The notes: generated from the sequence alone by a model not told the origin. A stretch of 38,195 bases of DNA from an uncultured Mycoplasmatota bacterium (GCA_900546055.1 URBG01000012.1:1-38195), one strand, 5' to 3'. Shown: positions 7,570 through 15,892, numbered from the stretch's first letter. Numbers and translations: made by a program.

Positions 7570-7600
7570 ATTAAAAAACAAAGATTTTGCTCTTTGTTTA
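7570..7600 (-). terminator. Intrinsic terminator of fhs
   Basis: A 9-bp stem (7576-7584 with 7591-7599) with loop ttttgc is followed by T-rich sequence on the minus strand. The fhs stop codon is at 7598-7600. Confidence 0.8.
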
Positions 7601-9208
7601 AAATATGCCTACTACTTTCCCATCAATATAATCTATTTTTTCATAGTTTGGAACACTAGGTAGACCGGGCATTGTCATAATATTTCCTAGTAAAATTGTT
7701 ATAAATCCAGCGCCATTATATAATCTGATGTTTTTAACGGTAATTTCAAAATCTTTAGGATAACCTAATTTTTTGGCATCATCAGAAATGGAATATTGAG
7801 TTTTAGCAATACATACTGGTAATTTATCTAATCCCCATGTTTCAATTCTTTTAATCATTTCTAAAGCCTCTTCAGTATAATTAATATTATTAGCATGATA
7901 GATCTTAGTGGCAATTTTTTCTACTTTAGTTTTAATAGAATCAGTGTCTTGATATATTGGGGTGAAATTGCTTTCCTCATTACAAGACTTTATAACTGTT
8001 TTAGCTAAATCTATAGCGCCTTTACCACCATCAACATAAGCAGTTGAGGTTTCTACTTTAACACCTTTTAATTCGCAGAAGTTTTTAATAATGTTTATTT
8101 CTTCATCGGTATTATCAGTATATTTATTAATACAAACTACTAATGGAACATTATATTGTTTTAGATTTTCGATGTGAACTTCTAAATTAACTAAACCACT
8201 TTTTAGCTTTTCTATTTCAGTTTCACCTACTCCATTATATTTTAAAGCCTTAACAGTAGCTACTAAAACAATAGTACTGGGTTTTAAGTTATTATTTTTA
8301 CATTTAATATCTAAAAATTTTTCTGCACCTAAATCAGCACCAAATCCAGCTTCCGTAACAACGTAATTAGCTAAACCAAGTGATAATTTGGTAGCAACAA
8401 CACTGTTACATCCATGGGCGATATTGGCGAAAGGGCCACCATGGATAATAGCTGGGGTATTTTCTAAAGTTTGAACTAAATTAGGATAAAAAGCATCTTT
8501 TAGAATAACTGTCATTGCTCCTTCAACTTTTAAGTCACTAGCATAAACTGGCTTATCGTCTTCATTATAACCTATAATTATATTCCCTAAACGATGTTTT
8601 AAATTATTTAGTGAAGTTGCTAAACAAAATAGTGCCATAATTTCTGAAGCCGAAGTTATATTAAAGCTTTCTTCTCTTGGGTTATCACCTAAAGCAACAG
8701 TAGTATGTCTTAAAGCACGGTCATTAACATCTAAGCAACGGTTAAATGTTACTTTTTTTATTTTTAATTCATTACCTTTATTAATATGATTATCAATAGC
8801 AGCACATAATAAATTATTAGCGGCAGTTATTGCATGAAAATCACCTGTAAAATGGAGATTAATTTCATCCATTGGAACTATTTGTGAATACCCTCCGCCG
8901 GTGGCTCCACCTTTAAGTCCAAATACTGGTCCCATAGATGGCTGTCTTAAACATAGAACTACTCTTTCTTTAAGTTCATGCATAGCATCAGCAAGGCCAA
9001 TACTTACAGTTGTTTTTCCTTCACCAAATGGTGTAGGGTTTACAGCAGTTACTAAAATTAGTTTGCCATCAGTGTTTGTTCTTTCGGCAGTTATTTTTGC
9101 TTTATCATTTCCATAACAAATTAATTCACCTGAATTAAGTCCTAATTCTTTGGCTATATTCCAAATTTCCTTTTTTTTACTATTATTTGCGATTTCTAAA
9201 TCTGTCAT
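7598..9208 (-). CDS. fhs: Formate--tetrahydrofolate ligase
   Basis: This 536-aa enzyme makes 10-formyl-THF from formate, THF and ATP, feeding one-carbon units to purine and formyl-Met-tRNA synthesis. It has the P-loop NPTPFGEGKTTVSIGL (about 57-72), the GGATGGGYSQ segment, and the conserved EAGFGADLGAEKF and C-terminal MPGLPSVPNYEKIDY signatures. The length is close to the usual 550-560 aa. The start ATG follows GGATGGTGATACT. It is a single-gene unit with an extended -10 promoter (9233-9241) and its own terminator. No folD or acetyl-CoA pathway genes are nearby, so a biosynthetic role is likelier than acetogenesis. Confidence 0.97.
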   Translation of the reverse strand: MTDLEIANNSKKKEIWNIAKELGLNSGELICYGNDKAKITAERTNTDGKLILVTAVNPTPFGEGKTTVSIGLADAMHELKERVVLCLRQPSMGPVFGLKGGATGGGYSQIVPMDEINLHFTGDFHAITAANNLLCAAIDNHINKGNELKIKKVTFNRCLDVNDRALRHTTVALGDNPREESFNITSASEIMALFCLATSLNNLKHRLGNIIIGYNEDDKPVYASDLKVEGAMTVILKDAFYPNLVQTLENTPAIIHGGPFANIAHGCNSVVATKLSLGLANYVVTEAGFGADLGAEKFLDIKCKNNNLKPSTIVLVATVKALKYNGVGETEIEKLKSGLVNLEVHIENLKQYNVPLVVCINKYTDNTDEEINIIKNFCELKGVKVETSTAYVDGGKGAIDLAKTVIKSCNEESNFTPIYQDTDSIKTKVEKIATKIYHANNINYTEEALEMIKRIETWGLDKLPVCIAKTQYSISDDAKKLGYPKDFEITVKNIRLYNGAGFITILLGNIMTMPGLPSVPNYEKIDYIDGKVVGIF

Positions 9209-9232
9209 AGTATCACCATCCTTATATAGTAC

Positions 9233-9241
9233 ATTATATCA
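9233..9241 (-). promoter_or_regulatory. Extended -10 promoter of fhs
   Basis: TGA-TATAAT lies on the minus strand 25-33 nt before ATG, directly after the terminator of the upstream gene. No good -35 at 17 nt is seen. Confidence 0.5.
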
Positions 9242-9269
9242 CAGAAAAAGAACTTTATTATCAAGTTCT
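9242..9269 (-). terminator. Intrinsic terminator of ffh operon
   Basis: A 7-bp stem (9249-9255 with 9263-9269), a 7-nt loop, and TTTTTC on the minus strand. The stop TGA (9261-9263) is in the loop and stem. Confidence 0.7.
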
Positions 9270-10100
9270 AGTTTTTATTAATTTTTTTGATTTGGCTTCT
9301 AATTTATCTTCCCATACTTGTACGGTCTCATTTGCATGATTTAAACTATCTTCTCTGTCAATAGAAATTGTTTTATTTAGCAAGGGATCTAAAACTTCAC
9401 AATTAAAACGCTCTTCCGAAGTGGCTATATCAGCAGCGGTAATTAATCTTTCTAGTCTTCGTCTTTTAGCAGCTATATCAAATCTTTGGCTCTTTACAAT
9501 TTCTTCAAAGGCGTTAGTACTGAAATAACAACTATCACCGATTATTTCTTGTTTAGCACTGCGGTAATCAGTTATGCCCTCAGTTTGGACTTGCTCTAGA
9601 AATTTACGATACAATATATATTCACTAGCTGAAAATTTAATTTTACGAAGCTGGCGACCAATTAAATCGATAACAAGTTCATCAACCTCCTGAGAAGTCA
9701 AGCCTATTTCTTCTGGATTTCTATCGAGATAATTACTATAGATAAACAAAGAAATAGCATTCAATTCACTAATTGTATGGTTGCTATTACCAACATATAA
9801 AGTATTAATTATATTTTGAATGAGCGGAAATGTTTTTTGAAATGGTATAGTTCGCGCTGAAAAGGTACAAAGATAGTCTTCTATTTCTTTAATTTTATCT
9901 TTTGAAGGGCCTTGGTAAAATCTTAAGAGGCAAGATCTTGGTATCATAATTTTTGAAGCACTACTGTTTGTTAAATACTTTTTCGACATCTGCTTAGCAA
10001 ATGCATCAACAAATTTATAACTATTTGGATCAAAGGGATTTTGTTCTAATTCAGCGCAGACAAAACTGGTGATATTAGTATCCCACATATTTGTTCTCAT
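9261..10100 (-). CDS. Uncharacterised 279-aa protein downstream of ffh
   Basis: I do not recognise this protein. It appears soluble and mainly helical: no signal peptide, no membrane segment, no Cys clusters and no nucleotide-binding loop. The N-terminus holds a WDTNITSFVCAELEQNPFDP segment. The middle is leucine/isoleucine-rich with acidic helices (SQEVDELVIDLIGRQLRKIKF). A basic stretch AAKRRRLERL lies near residues 214-223, and the C-terminus is lysine-rich. The start is the first ATG behind GGGGGA at 8-nt spacing. It begins 23 nt after ffh with no terminator between, so it is probably co-transcribed with the SRP gene. A role linked to SRP or the membrane is only a guess. Confidence 0.75.
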   Translation of the reverse strand: MRTNMWDTNITSFVCAELEQNPFDPNSYKFVDAFAKQMSKKYLTNSSASKIMIPRSCLLRFYQGPSKDKIKEIEDYLCTFSARTIPFQKTFPLIQNIINTLYVGNSNHTISELNAISLFIYSNYLDRNPEEIGLTSQEVDELVIDLIGRQLRKIKFSASEYILYRKFLEQVQTEGITDYRSAKQEIIGDSCYFSTNAFEEIVKSQRFDIAAKRRRLERLITAADIATSEERFNCEVLDPLLNKTISIDREDSLNHANETVQVWEDKLEAKSKKLIKTRT

Positions 10101-10123
10101 TATATTTTCCCCCTGAAAAATTA

Positions 10124-11431
10124 TTAAAATGGCATTTTAAAATTTCCATTTTTCATTTGTTTCATCATTACTTTCATTTGGTCAAATTGTTTTAAAAGGC
10201 GGTTTACTTCCTCAACGGTTTGACCACTACCAGCAGCTATTCTTTTTTTACGACTAGCTTTCAAAATATCTGGATTTTTGCGTTCTTTTGGTGTCATTGA
10301 TAAGATAATTGCTTCAATATGAGCCATCTGTTTTGGATCAATATTGACATTATTTAATCCCATTTTTTTAGCACCAGGTAACATTTTTATAATATTTTCT
10401 AGTGGACCCAATTTTTTTATTTGGTTTAATTGAGTTAAAAAGTCTTCTAAATCAAATTTACCCTTCTGCATTTTTTCGGCAGCTTTTAAAGCTTCATCAT
10501 CATCTAATAAGGCTTCTGCTTTGTCAGCAATACTCATAAGGTCACCCATATCTAGAATACGATTGGCCATACTTTGTGGACGAAATTTTTCTAAACCATC
10601 CATTTTTTCACTAACACCAATAAATTTAATCGGAATATTTGTTAAATGTCTTATTGATAAAGCGGCTCCACCCTTAGTGTCACCATCTAGTTTGGTTAAA
10701 ACTGCTCCTGTAAGTGGTAATTTATTATTGAATCCTTCGATAACATTAACGGCATCTTGACCTGTCATACTATCAACTACTAGTAATATTTCATTTGGTT
10801 TTACTTCTTCATTGATATTTTGAAGTTCAGTCATTAAGTCTTCATCAATGTGAAGTCTACCAGCAGTATCGATTAAAACATAATTAAAACCATTTTCTTT
10901 GGCATATGTTACAGCATTTTTGGCAATTTCAACAGGATTACCTTTGCCTTCGCTATAAACTTCGATATTTAGTTCTTTGCCTAGTTGTTTTAACTGATCA
11001 ATAGCGGCTGGACGATAAACATCACAGGCAACCATTAATGGCTTTAATCCATATTTTTTTCTTAGATGTAGAGCTAATTTCCCAACGGTTGTTGTTTTAC
11101 CACTACCTTGAAGACCGGCCATCATTAAAATTGTCATTGGTTTTATGACAATTAATGGTTCATCTTCTTTACCTAATAAGTCAATTAATTCGTCTCTAAC
11201 GATTTTGACAAAAACTTCACCAGGTTTTAAGCTTTTTTGAATTTCCTCACCTAATGATTTTTCTTTAACATTATTGATAAATTCTTTAACAACTTTGTAG
11301 TTAACGTCTGCTTCTAATAAAGCTAGTCTTATTTCTCTTGTTACTTCACTAATATTATCTTCGGTTATTTTCCCATAACCTTTTATTTTATTCATGGCAT
11401 TTTGTAATCTATCGCCTAAACTTTCAAACAT
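10124..11431 (-). CDS. ffh: Signal recognition particle protein Ffh
   Basis: This 435-aa SRP54 GTPase binds signal peptides of nascent membrane proteins together with 4.5S/scRNA and docks with FtsY. It has an N-domain helical bundle (1-90), a G domain with GLQGSGKTT (G1, about 107-115), DVYRPAAIDQL, DTAGR (G3) and TKLDG (G4), then a methionine-rich M domain (about 320-435) with the RKKRIAAGSGQTVEEVN RNA-binding segment. The start ATG follows AAAGGTGATAGA. The usual upstream partner ylxM and downstream rpsP are absent; an unknown gene follows instead. Confidence 0.97.
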   Translation of the reverse strand: MFESLGDRLQNAMNKIKGYGKITEDNISEVTREIRLALLEADVNYKVVKEFINNVKEKSLGEEIQKSLKPGEVFVKIVRDELIDLLGKEDEPLIVIKPMTILMMAGLQGSGKTTTVGKLALHLRKKYGLKPLMVACDVYRPAAIDQLKQLGKELNIEVYSEGKGNPVEIAKNAVTYAKENGFNYVLIDTAGRLHIDEDLMTELQNINEEVKPNEILLVVDSMTGQDAVNVIEGFNNKLPLTGAVLTKLDGDTKGGAALSIRHLTNIPIKFIGVSEKMDGLEKFRPQSMANRILDMGDLMSIADKAEALLDDDEALKAAEKMQKGKFDLEDFLTQLNQIKKLGPLENIIKMLPGAKKMGLNNVNIDPKQMAHIEAIILSMTPKERKNPDILKASRKKRIAAGSGQTVEEVNRLLKQFDQMKVMMKQMKNGNFKMPF

Positions 11432-11447
11432 TCTATCACCTTTTTTA

Positions 11448-11455
11448 ATTATACA
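11448..11455 (-). promoter_or_regulatory. -10 region of ffh promoter
   Basis: TG-TATAAT on the minus strand (TATAAT at 11448-11453) lies about 17 nt before the ffh ATG. Its -35 would fall within the preceding terminator and is not consensus. Confidence 0.4.
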
Positions 11456-11465
11456 TTAAAAGTTT

Positions 11466-11492
11466 AAAAAAATCTATTTTTAGATAGATTTT
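11466..11492 (-). terminator. Intrinsic terminator of 197-aa protein gene
   Basis: A 9-bp stem (11469-11477 with 11484-11492) and 6-nt loop are followed by T7 on the minus strand. It partly overlaps the direct repeat shared with 12202-12228. Confidence 0.8.
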
Positions 11493-11511
11493 ATTTAATA
11501 TATTTTAAGTT
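11485..11511. repeat. 27-nt direct repeat, copy 1
   Basis: Identical to 12202-12228 over 27 nt. Here it lies in the 3' UTR just after the stop at 11513-11515; in copy 2 it encodes the last residues (NLKYIK) and stop of the neighbouring gene. Confidence 0.8.
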
Positions 11512-11512
11512 T

Positions 11513-12106
11513 TTATGAAAGCTTCTTTTCAATATTTTTTTGTGTTCCATCTTTTAAAATCACATCACATTTGGCACTAGCACTAGTATCTCCTACAACA
11601 AATGTAATACTATTAATCTTGCTAACTTTAATGCCTTCAAGCGGTTGATAATTTTCAAAAATTACTTTGTTTTCATAACTGTACGCATATTTAACAGTTC
11701 CATCTTCCATAATGAAAACAACGGCTTCATCAGCACCACTTGAAATTACGCCATCCATAACCTTGGCATCTTGTATTTTTTGATTTGCCAAATCAATTTC
11801 TTTAGTAAGTAGTTTTTGTCCTTCATTTTCTAATGAGTTTGCTTCGGTATAAAATGCACTATTTTCTGTATAACTAATTGATACATACCTACCGGCAGAA
11901 GTTTTCATATTTGGCGCCTGTGGGATAGAGATATCATCCTTAACTAAATTTTTATTTTCTTCCTTTAACGTTTTAATTTCTTTATTAAGTTTAATAGTTG
12001 GATCTTCTTTAATAATTTTATCATAGATTATAAATCCGCCCAGTCCTAAAGAAATTAATAATAAAATTATAATTATGGTAGTTTTCCCCTTTTTGTTTTT
12101 TTCCAT
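11513..12106 (-). CDS. Membrane-anchored extracytoplasmic protein, unknown
   Basis: This 197-aa protein starts with a short basic tail (EKNKKGK), then one membrane segment (about residues 8-28, IIIILLLISLGLGGFIIYDK), a short coiled-coil-like stretch (about 30-58) and a soluble domain outside the cell. No lipobox or catalytic motif is visible. It begins TIKLNKEIKTLKEENKNL after the anchor, a typical stalk. ATG follows AAGGAAG, and a strong promoter is at 12129-12157. It lies next to another anchored protein (12208-12777) of like topology with a shared 3' end, which suggests a shared ancestry or exchange of the 3' region. The function is unknown. Confidence 0.8.
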   Translation of the reverse strand: MEKNKKGKTTIIIILLLISLGLGGFIIYDKIIKEDPTIKLNKEIKTLKEENKNLVKDDISIPQAPNMKTSAGRYVSISYTENSAFYTEANSLENEGQKLLTKEIDLANQKIQDAKVMDGVISSGADEAVVFIMEDGTVKYAYSYENKVIFENYQPLEGIKVSKINSITFVVGDTSASAKCDVILKDGTQKNIEKKLS

Positions 12107-12128
12107 TTTTGCACTTCCTTATGTTTAA

Positions 12129-12157
12129 ATTATAACATCCTATATTAGAATAAGCAA
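12129..12157 (-). promoter_or_regulatory. Promoter of 197-aa anchored protein gene
   Basis: On the minus strand: -35 TTGCTT (12152-12157), 17-nt spacer, extended -10 TGT-TATAAT (12129-12134). Confidence 0.65.
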
Positions 12158-12180
12158 TGTTTTTATTATTTAGAAATGTA

Positions 12181-12209
12181 AAGAAAAATCTACTTTTTTT
12201 GTAGATTTT
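12181..12209 (-). terminator. Intrinsic terminator of 189-aa protein gene
   Basis: A 9-bp stem (12185-12193 with 12201-12209) and 7-nt loop are followed by a T-run on the minus strand. One arm is inside the shared direct repeat. Confidence 0.8.
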
Positions 12210-12228
12210 ATTTAATATATTTTAAGTT
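12202..12228. repeat. 27-nt direct repeat, copy 2
   Basis: The second copy of the repeat at 11485-11511. It covers the last seven codons of the upstream anchored-protein gene plus one terminator arm. Confidence 0.8.
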
Positions 12229-12777
12229 ATCTTTATCAGTCTTAGCAAGAGTGATAGTCTTGGTATCAGTAGTATAAGTTAATGTATCATCTGAATTAAT
12301 AGTAAATTCATATGTCTTATCATTAGTACTAGTGGTATCAGTCGTATCATCAGTTTCAGATGAGGCAATCATGGTAATTTTTTTATCAGTTACAGTATAA
12401 GTACCCTTGATTACATCTTTACTCTTGTCAGTTCTAACAAGTTTAGCACTACCATCTTTATCTAAAACTAATTCAATATAATGATTGTTCTTATCAGTAG
12501 TATCAGTACCTCTATTATCATCAGTACCATTATCTAGAACGTCAGAGTTATCAGTGGTTCCAGTTGTATCAGTTGTATATTTTGCTTGATAAGAACCGGC
12601 AACATCTTTAGTTTCAGTTTTATCTGTATTATTATCTGTAATATTAGGTTCCTTAGTAGTATTATTATCTGCTTCATCTTTATTAGCAAAAATGAAATAA
12701 GCAATAAGCCCAGCAACTAATAAAACGATAATAACAACAGCGATGATCATACCTGTATTATCTTTTCTTTCTTCCAT
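12208..12777 (-). CDS. Thr/Asp-rich anchored protein, lipocalin-like domain
   Basis: This 189-aa protein has one N-terminal membrane segment (about 10-32, MIIAVVIIVLLVAGLIAYFI). A Thr/Asp/Asn-rich low-complexity stretch of varying TTDTT motifs follows, then a C-terminal beta-rich domain with the pattern GSYQAKY...IELVLDKDGSAKL...GTYTVTDKKITM, as in lipocalin-like extracytoplasmic domains. The spacer is probably a flexible stalk through the wall. The start is ATG 12777, with AAAGGTG at a spacing of about 9; an upstream GTG belongs to the ribosome site. The ligand and role are unknown. Confidence 0.78.
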   Translation of the reverse strand: MEERKDNTGMIIAVVIIVLLVAGLIAYFIFANKDEADNNTTKEPNITDNNTDKTETKDVAGSYQAKYTTDTTGTTDNSDVLDNGTDDNRGTDTTDKNNHYIELVLDKDGSAKLVRTDKSKDVIKGTYTVTDKKITMIASSETDDTTDTTSTNDKTYEFTINSDDTLTYTTDTKTITLAKTDKDNLKYIK

Positions 12778-12810
12778 ATTTAACACACCTTTCTAAATAT
12801 ATCATGGCAC

Positions 12811-12846
12811 AAAAAAACATATTTATTAGTAAAAAATACGTTTTTT
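12811..12846 (-). terminator. Terminator of the redox operon
   Basis: A stem of A6C/GT6 (12812-12818 with 12840-12846), with further inner pairs and one mismatch, is followed by T7 on the minus strand after the CcdA-like gene. Confidence 0.65.
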
Positions 12847-12855
12847 GACATTTTT

Positions 12856-14040
12856 TTAAAAATTGAACATTATCCACTCTGGTTTAACTATTAAAAGTAA
12901 ACCAATTAAAAGCATGATAAGTCCTCCAATTAGATGTGAATATTTACTGTATTTAGTAGATATTCCTGTTACTTCTAATGTTTTCATAGCAATAACAAAA
13001 ACAATTATATCGTCTAATAGGAAGAATAAAATGTAAAGAAAAATATTAAAACCATACTCTAAGGTATTTAAATCATTCATAGCTAGAACGCTAGTAAACA
13101 ATAATGGAAGACCGGCTGAACATGCTAGTTCCACTAAGTTAACAGAAACTGCTAGAGTGATAACACCAAAAATGGCTAATATAAAACTTTTTTCATGTGT
13201 AAATTTTTTTATTTTAGCGAACATCTTTTGCCTTTTGTTATCATTGACAACAGTACATCCACTTGGATTATTTTTTTGTTTTAAATAACTTCGAAGATTT
13301 ATAGCTCCGCCAACAATAGCTACAACGGCAATCAAGGTTCTTAATAATACTTGTTCTAAAGCTGTAACCGCTATTTGTAGCCACGCTACCATAAAGAGAA
13401 GATAAATAAAGGCAGAAGCTACTAGAAAGGTTAAACCTAAAGTCCACATCCTTTTTTTGTCTTTCATTCCAAGAAGCATGCTTATTAAAAATAGTAATAC
13501 CCACATCGCACATGGGTTAAAACCGTCAACTAAACCAATAACTACAGCAAGGATTGGTAAAGACACATTTTGGGCATTTATCTCACCGAGAATAGGAACT
13601 GTGATGTCTTCATCTTTACTTGAATTATTTGATGATGGGAGTTCTTTGTTTTCTTTAACATAACTAACTGCATCGACTTCAGGATCTTTTAAATTTTTGT
13701 CAATAAGCTTTTTTATTTGACTTTCAGTATTGTCATTATAACCAGTTAAACCAGTTGTCCCAATAACGGTATAAGGAACTCCACTGTCATCATTTTTTAG
13801 TGCCGATCTAACATGCTCTAAAAGAGCACTGTTATCAGGATTGTGCCAAACTTCAAATTTTTTGATGATTAAATCATCACCATAATCTTTTTTTAAAGTT
13901 TCTAAATACTCTTGCTCTGCTTCACAGTGAGGGCACTCTTTACCATAAAATAAATTTAAAGTAACTTCTTCAGCGTTTACAGTAAAGGGAAGAAAAAATA
14001 AAATAGCAGCGAAAATAATAATTTTTATTTTATTATTCAT
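12856..14040 (-). CDS. Thioredoxin-CcdA fusion thiol transporter
   Basis: This 394-aa membrane protein starts with a signal peptide (about 1-23, ending VNAEE). An extracytoplasmic glutaredoxin/thioredoxin-like domain follows (about 25-130) with a CPHC active site and a cis-Pro segment VPYTV. A linker leads to six or so membrane segments of the DsbD/CcdA type (about 155-394). The paired membrane cysteines typical of CcdA are present in GFNPCAMW and VELACSAGLP. Such proteins pass electrons from cytosolic thioredoxin to proteins outside the membrane. Its start overlaps the small thioredoxin gene by 4 nt (ATGA), so the donor and transporter are translationally coupled. The outside target is unknown. 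Confidence 0.88.
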   Translation of the reverse strand: MNNKIKIIIFAAILFFLPFTVNAEEVTLNLFYGKECPHCEAEQEYLETLKKDYGDDLIIKKFEVWHNPDNSALLEHVRSALKNDDSGVPYTVIGTTGLTGYNDNTESQIKKLIDKNLKDPEVDAVSYVKENKELPSSNNSSKDEDITVPILGEINAQNVSLPILAVVIGLVDGFNPCAMWVLLFLISMLLGMKDKKRMWTLGLTFLVASAFIYLLFMVAWLQIAVTALEQVLLRTLIAVVAIVGGAINLRSYLKQKNNPSGCTVVNDNKRQKMFAKIKKFTHEKSFILAIFGVITLAVSVNLVELACSAGLPLLFTSVLAMNDLNTLEYGFNIFLYILFFLLDDIIVFVIAMKTLEVTGISTKYSKYSHLIGGLIMLLIGLLLIVKPEWIMFNF

Positions 14041-14294
14041 TGCATCTCCTTGATAACATTAATAACTTCATCTTTGGTTCTTTCGCCAATTAGTCTTTTT
14101 TCTTCATTGCCATTTTGGAAAATAATTACAGGTAAGATAGTTCCAACATTATATTTTTTAACCATCTCTGGATCCATATCATAATCATAAGTTGTGATTT
14201 CAATATTTGGGTATTCTTTAGCTACCTCTTTCCAAACTTTTTTCATTACTAAACAACCACTACACCAGATTGCTTCAATTTTAGTTATTTTCAT
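14037..14294 (-). CDS. Small cytosolic thioredoxin-like protein
   Basis: This is an 85-aa thioredoxin-fold protein with the redox motif WCSGC (about residues 10-14) near the N-terminus and a cis-Pro loop (GTILPVIIF) later. There is no signal peptide, so it should be cytosolic. It overlaps dCMP deaminase upstream and the Trx-CcdA fusion downstream, each by 4 nt (ATGA). This suggests it is the dedicated electron donor to the CcdA-like channel. The ribosome site GGAGTG precedes ATG. It is shorter than standard TrxA (about 105 aa) because the first beta-alpha unit is missing. Confidence 0.88.
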   Translation of the reverse strand: MKITKIEAIWCSGCLVMKKVWKEVAKEYPNIEITTYDYDMDPEMVKKYNVGTILPVIIFQNGNEEKRLIGERTKDEVINVIKEMQ

Positions 14295-14773
14295 ACTAAC
14301 ACTCCTGAAACAGTATCATCGTTTTCAATATATTCATTGGTATTAATAACTCTAAAGTGCTTCTTATCATCGCGAATAACAATTTGTTTAATTCCAGCAT
14401 TGATAATAAAACGTTTGCACATTTCACAGGGTGTTGTTCCTTTGATGTAATTGCCTGTTTTTGCTTCTTTACCAGAAAGATAAAGAGTACTATCTAATAA
14501 ATCGGCTCTAGATGATGAAATTATAGCATTTTGCTCGGCATGAACACTACGACATAGTTCATATCTCTCACCTGATGGAATTTGAAGTTCCTCTCTGGTA
14601 CAATGACCTATGTCCGAACAATTAGCACGTCCTCTAGGGGCACCATTATAACCAGTGGCAACTATTTCATCATTTTTAACAATAACGGCTCCATAATTTC
14701 TTCTTAAACAAGTACTTCTTTCAAGAACTGTTTCTGCAATATCTAAATAATAATTATGTTTATCTATTCTCAT
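14291..14773 (-). CDS. dCMP deaminase (ComEB-like)
   Basis: This 160-aa zinc-dependent deaminase converts dCMP to dUMP for dTTP synthesis. The zinc and catalytic motifs HAEQNAI and PCEMC are intact, and GYNGAPRG near residue 40 is typical of the dCMP/ComEB branch. An extra Cys/His cluster (NCSDIGHC) matches the second zinc site of this family. The ribosome site AGGTAAGATAAA overlaps the end of the upstream desulfurase gene. It lies second in an operon of cysteine desulfurase, dCMP deaminase, Trx and Trx-CcdA. The pairing with redox genes looks positional rather than functional. Confidence 0.94.
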   Translation of the reverse strand: MRIDKHNYYLDIAETVLERSTCLRRNYGAVIVKNDEIVATGYNGAPRGRANCSDIGHCTREELQIPSGERYELCRSVHAEQNAIISSSRADLLDSTLYLSGKEAKTGNYIKGTTPCEMCKRFIINAGIKQIVIRDDKKHFRVINTNEYIENDDTVSGVLV

Positions 14774-14779
14774 TTTATC

Positions 14780-15892
14780 TTACCTCATTACTAATTTTTT
14801 ATAACTTTTATCAAAACTTTTTAAAAATTTATTAATATCTTCATCTGTAGTCTTTCTAGAAATACTAATTCTAATACTTGATGAAGCTCTTTGATCATCA
14901 TTTGTTACAGCCATCACTGATTTTGAAGTGTTTCCTGTTGAACAAGCGCTTTGCGTTGAAACGTATATTTCATCTTCTTCTAAAGCGTGTAGCATAGTTT
15001 CAGGTTTAACAGATACAATACTAATATTTAAAATATGAGGTATTGAATACTCATTACTATTAATATATACATTATCGTATCCTTTTAATGAATCTTTTAT
15101 TTTTTTATTTAATTCATTGACTTTTTTTATATCATTATCGATATTTTCATAAGCTAATCTTAATGCTTTAGCTTGACTAACAATAAGCTGGGTAGCTGGA
15201 GTACCACTACGATAAACGGTTGTACTTTTGCCACCATGAATTAAAGGCGTTAAATTAATTTTTTCTTTTTTAATCAAGGCTCCTATTCCTTTAATACCAA
15301 AAAATTTGTGAGCAGCGAAACTAGCTAAATCAACATCAGTTAAATCTACTTTAACTTTACCAATTGCCTGCGTTACATCACTATGAAAAATTACTTTTGG
15401 AAACACTTTTAACATTTTTCCAATTTCTTCGATTGGCTGCCTAATACCAGTTTCACTATTAACTGCACTAATACTTACGAAAATGGTTTTGTCAGTAATC
15501 ATTTCTTTTAAGGCTTCAATATCTACTAAACCGTTTTTTAAAGGAACAATATCAACCTCATAACCGTGGTTAGCTAAATAATTTAACGGTCCATAAATTG
15601 AAGAATGCTCTAAATCGGTTGTAATAATATGGTTTCCCCTATTTGAATATGTTTCCATTCCTTTAATTGCTAAGTTATTAGCTTCAGAAGCACCTGATGT
15701 ATAAATTATTTCACTTGGCTTAACATTTAAAATGTTAGCTATTTGATTTGTACTAGCATCAATTAATGCTTTAGCTTCAGTTCCTAATTTATGAAGAGAA
15801 TTTGGATTACCAATATATTTAGATGCTTTAACAAAGCTCTCTAAAACTTCCTCGTCGATAGGACAAGTTGCACTATAGTCTAAATATGTCAT
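14780..15892 (-). CDS. Cysteine desulfurase, NifS/IscS type
   Basis: This 370-aa group I cysteine desulfurase is PLP-dependent: the lysine is in SAAHKFFGIKG and the catalytic Cys in STQSACSTGN. It opens with YLDYSATCP, typical of the IscS/NifS branch. Such enzymes supply sulfur for tRNA thiolation (with MnmA or ThiI), Fe-S clusters or cofactors. Neither mnmA nor iscU is next to it. It is distinct from SufS at 2779-3972. The ribosome site is AAAGGTGATAAA. It begins an operon that continues into the dCMP deaminase after 6 nt. Confidence 0.92.
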   Translation of the reverse strand: MTYLDYSATCPIDEEVLESFVKASKYIGNPNSLHKLGTEAKALIDASTNQIANILNVKPSEIIYTSGASEANNLAIKGMETYSNRGNHIITTDLEHSSIYGPLNYLANHGYEVDIVPLKNGLVDIEALKEMITDKTIFVSISAVNSETGIRQPIEEIGKMLKVFPKVIFHSDVTQAIGKVKVDLTDVDLASFAAHKFFGIKGIGALIKKEKINLTPLIHGGKSTTVYRSGTPATQLIVSQAKALRLAYENIDNDIKKVNELNKKIKDSLKGYDNVYINSNEYSIPHILNISIVSVKPETMLHALEEDEIYVSTQSACSTGNTSKSVMAVTNDDQRASSSIRISISRKTTDEDINKFLKSFDKSYKKLVMR

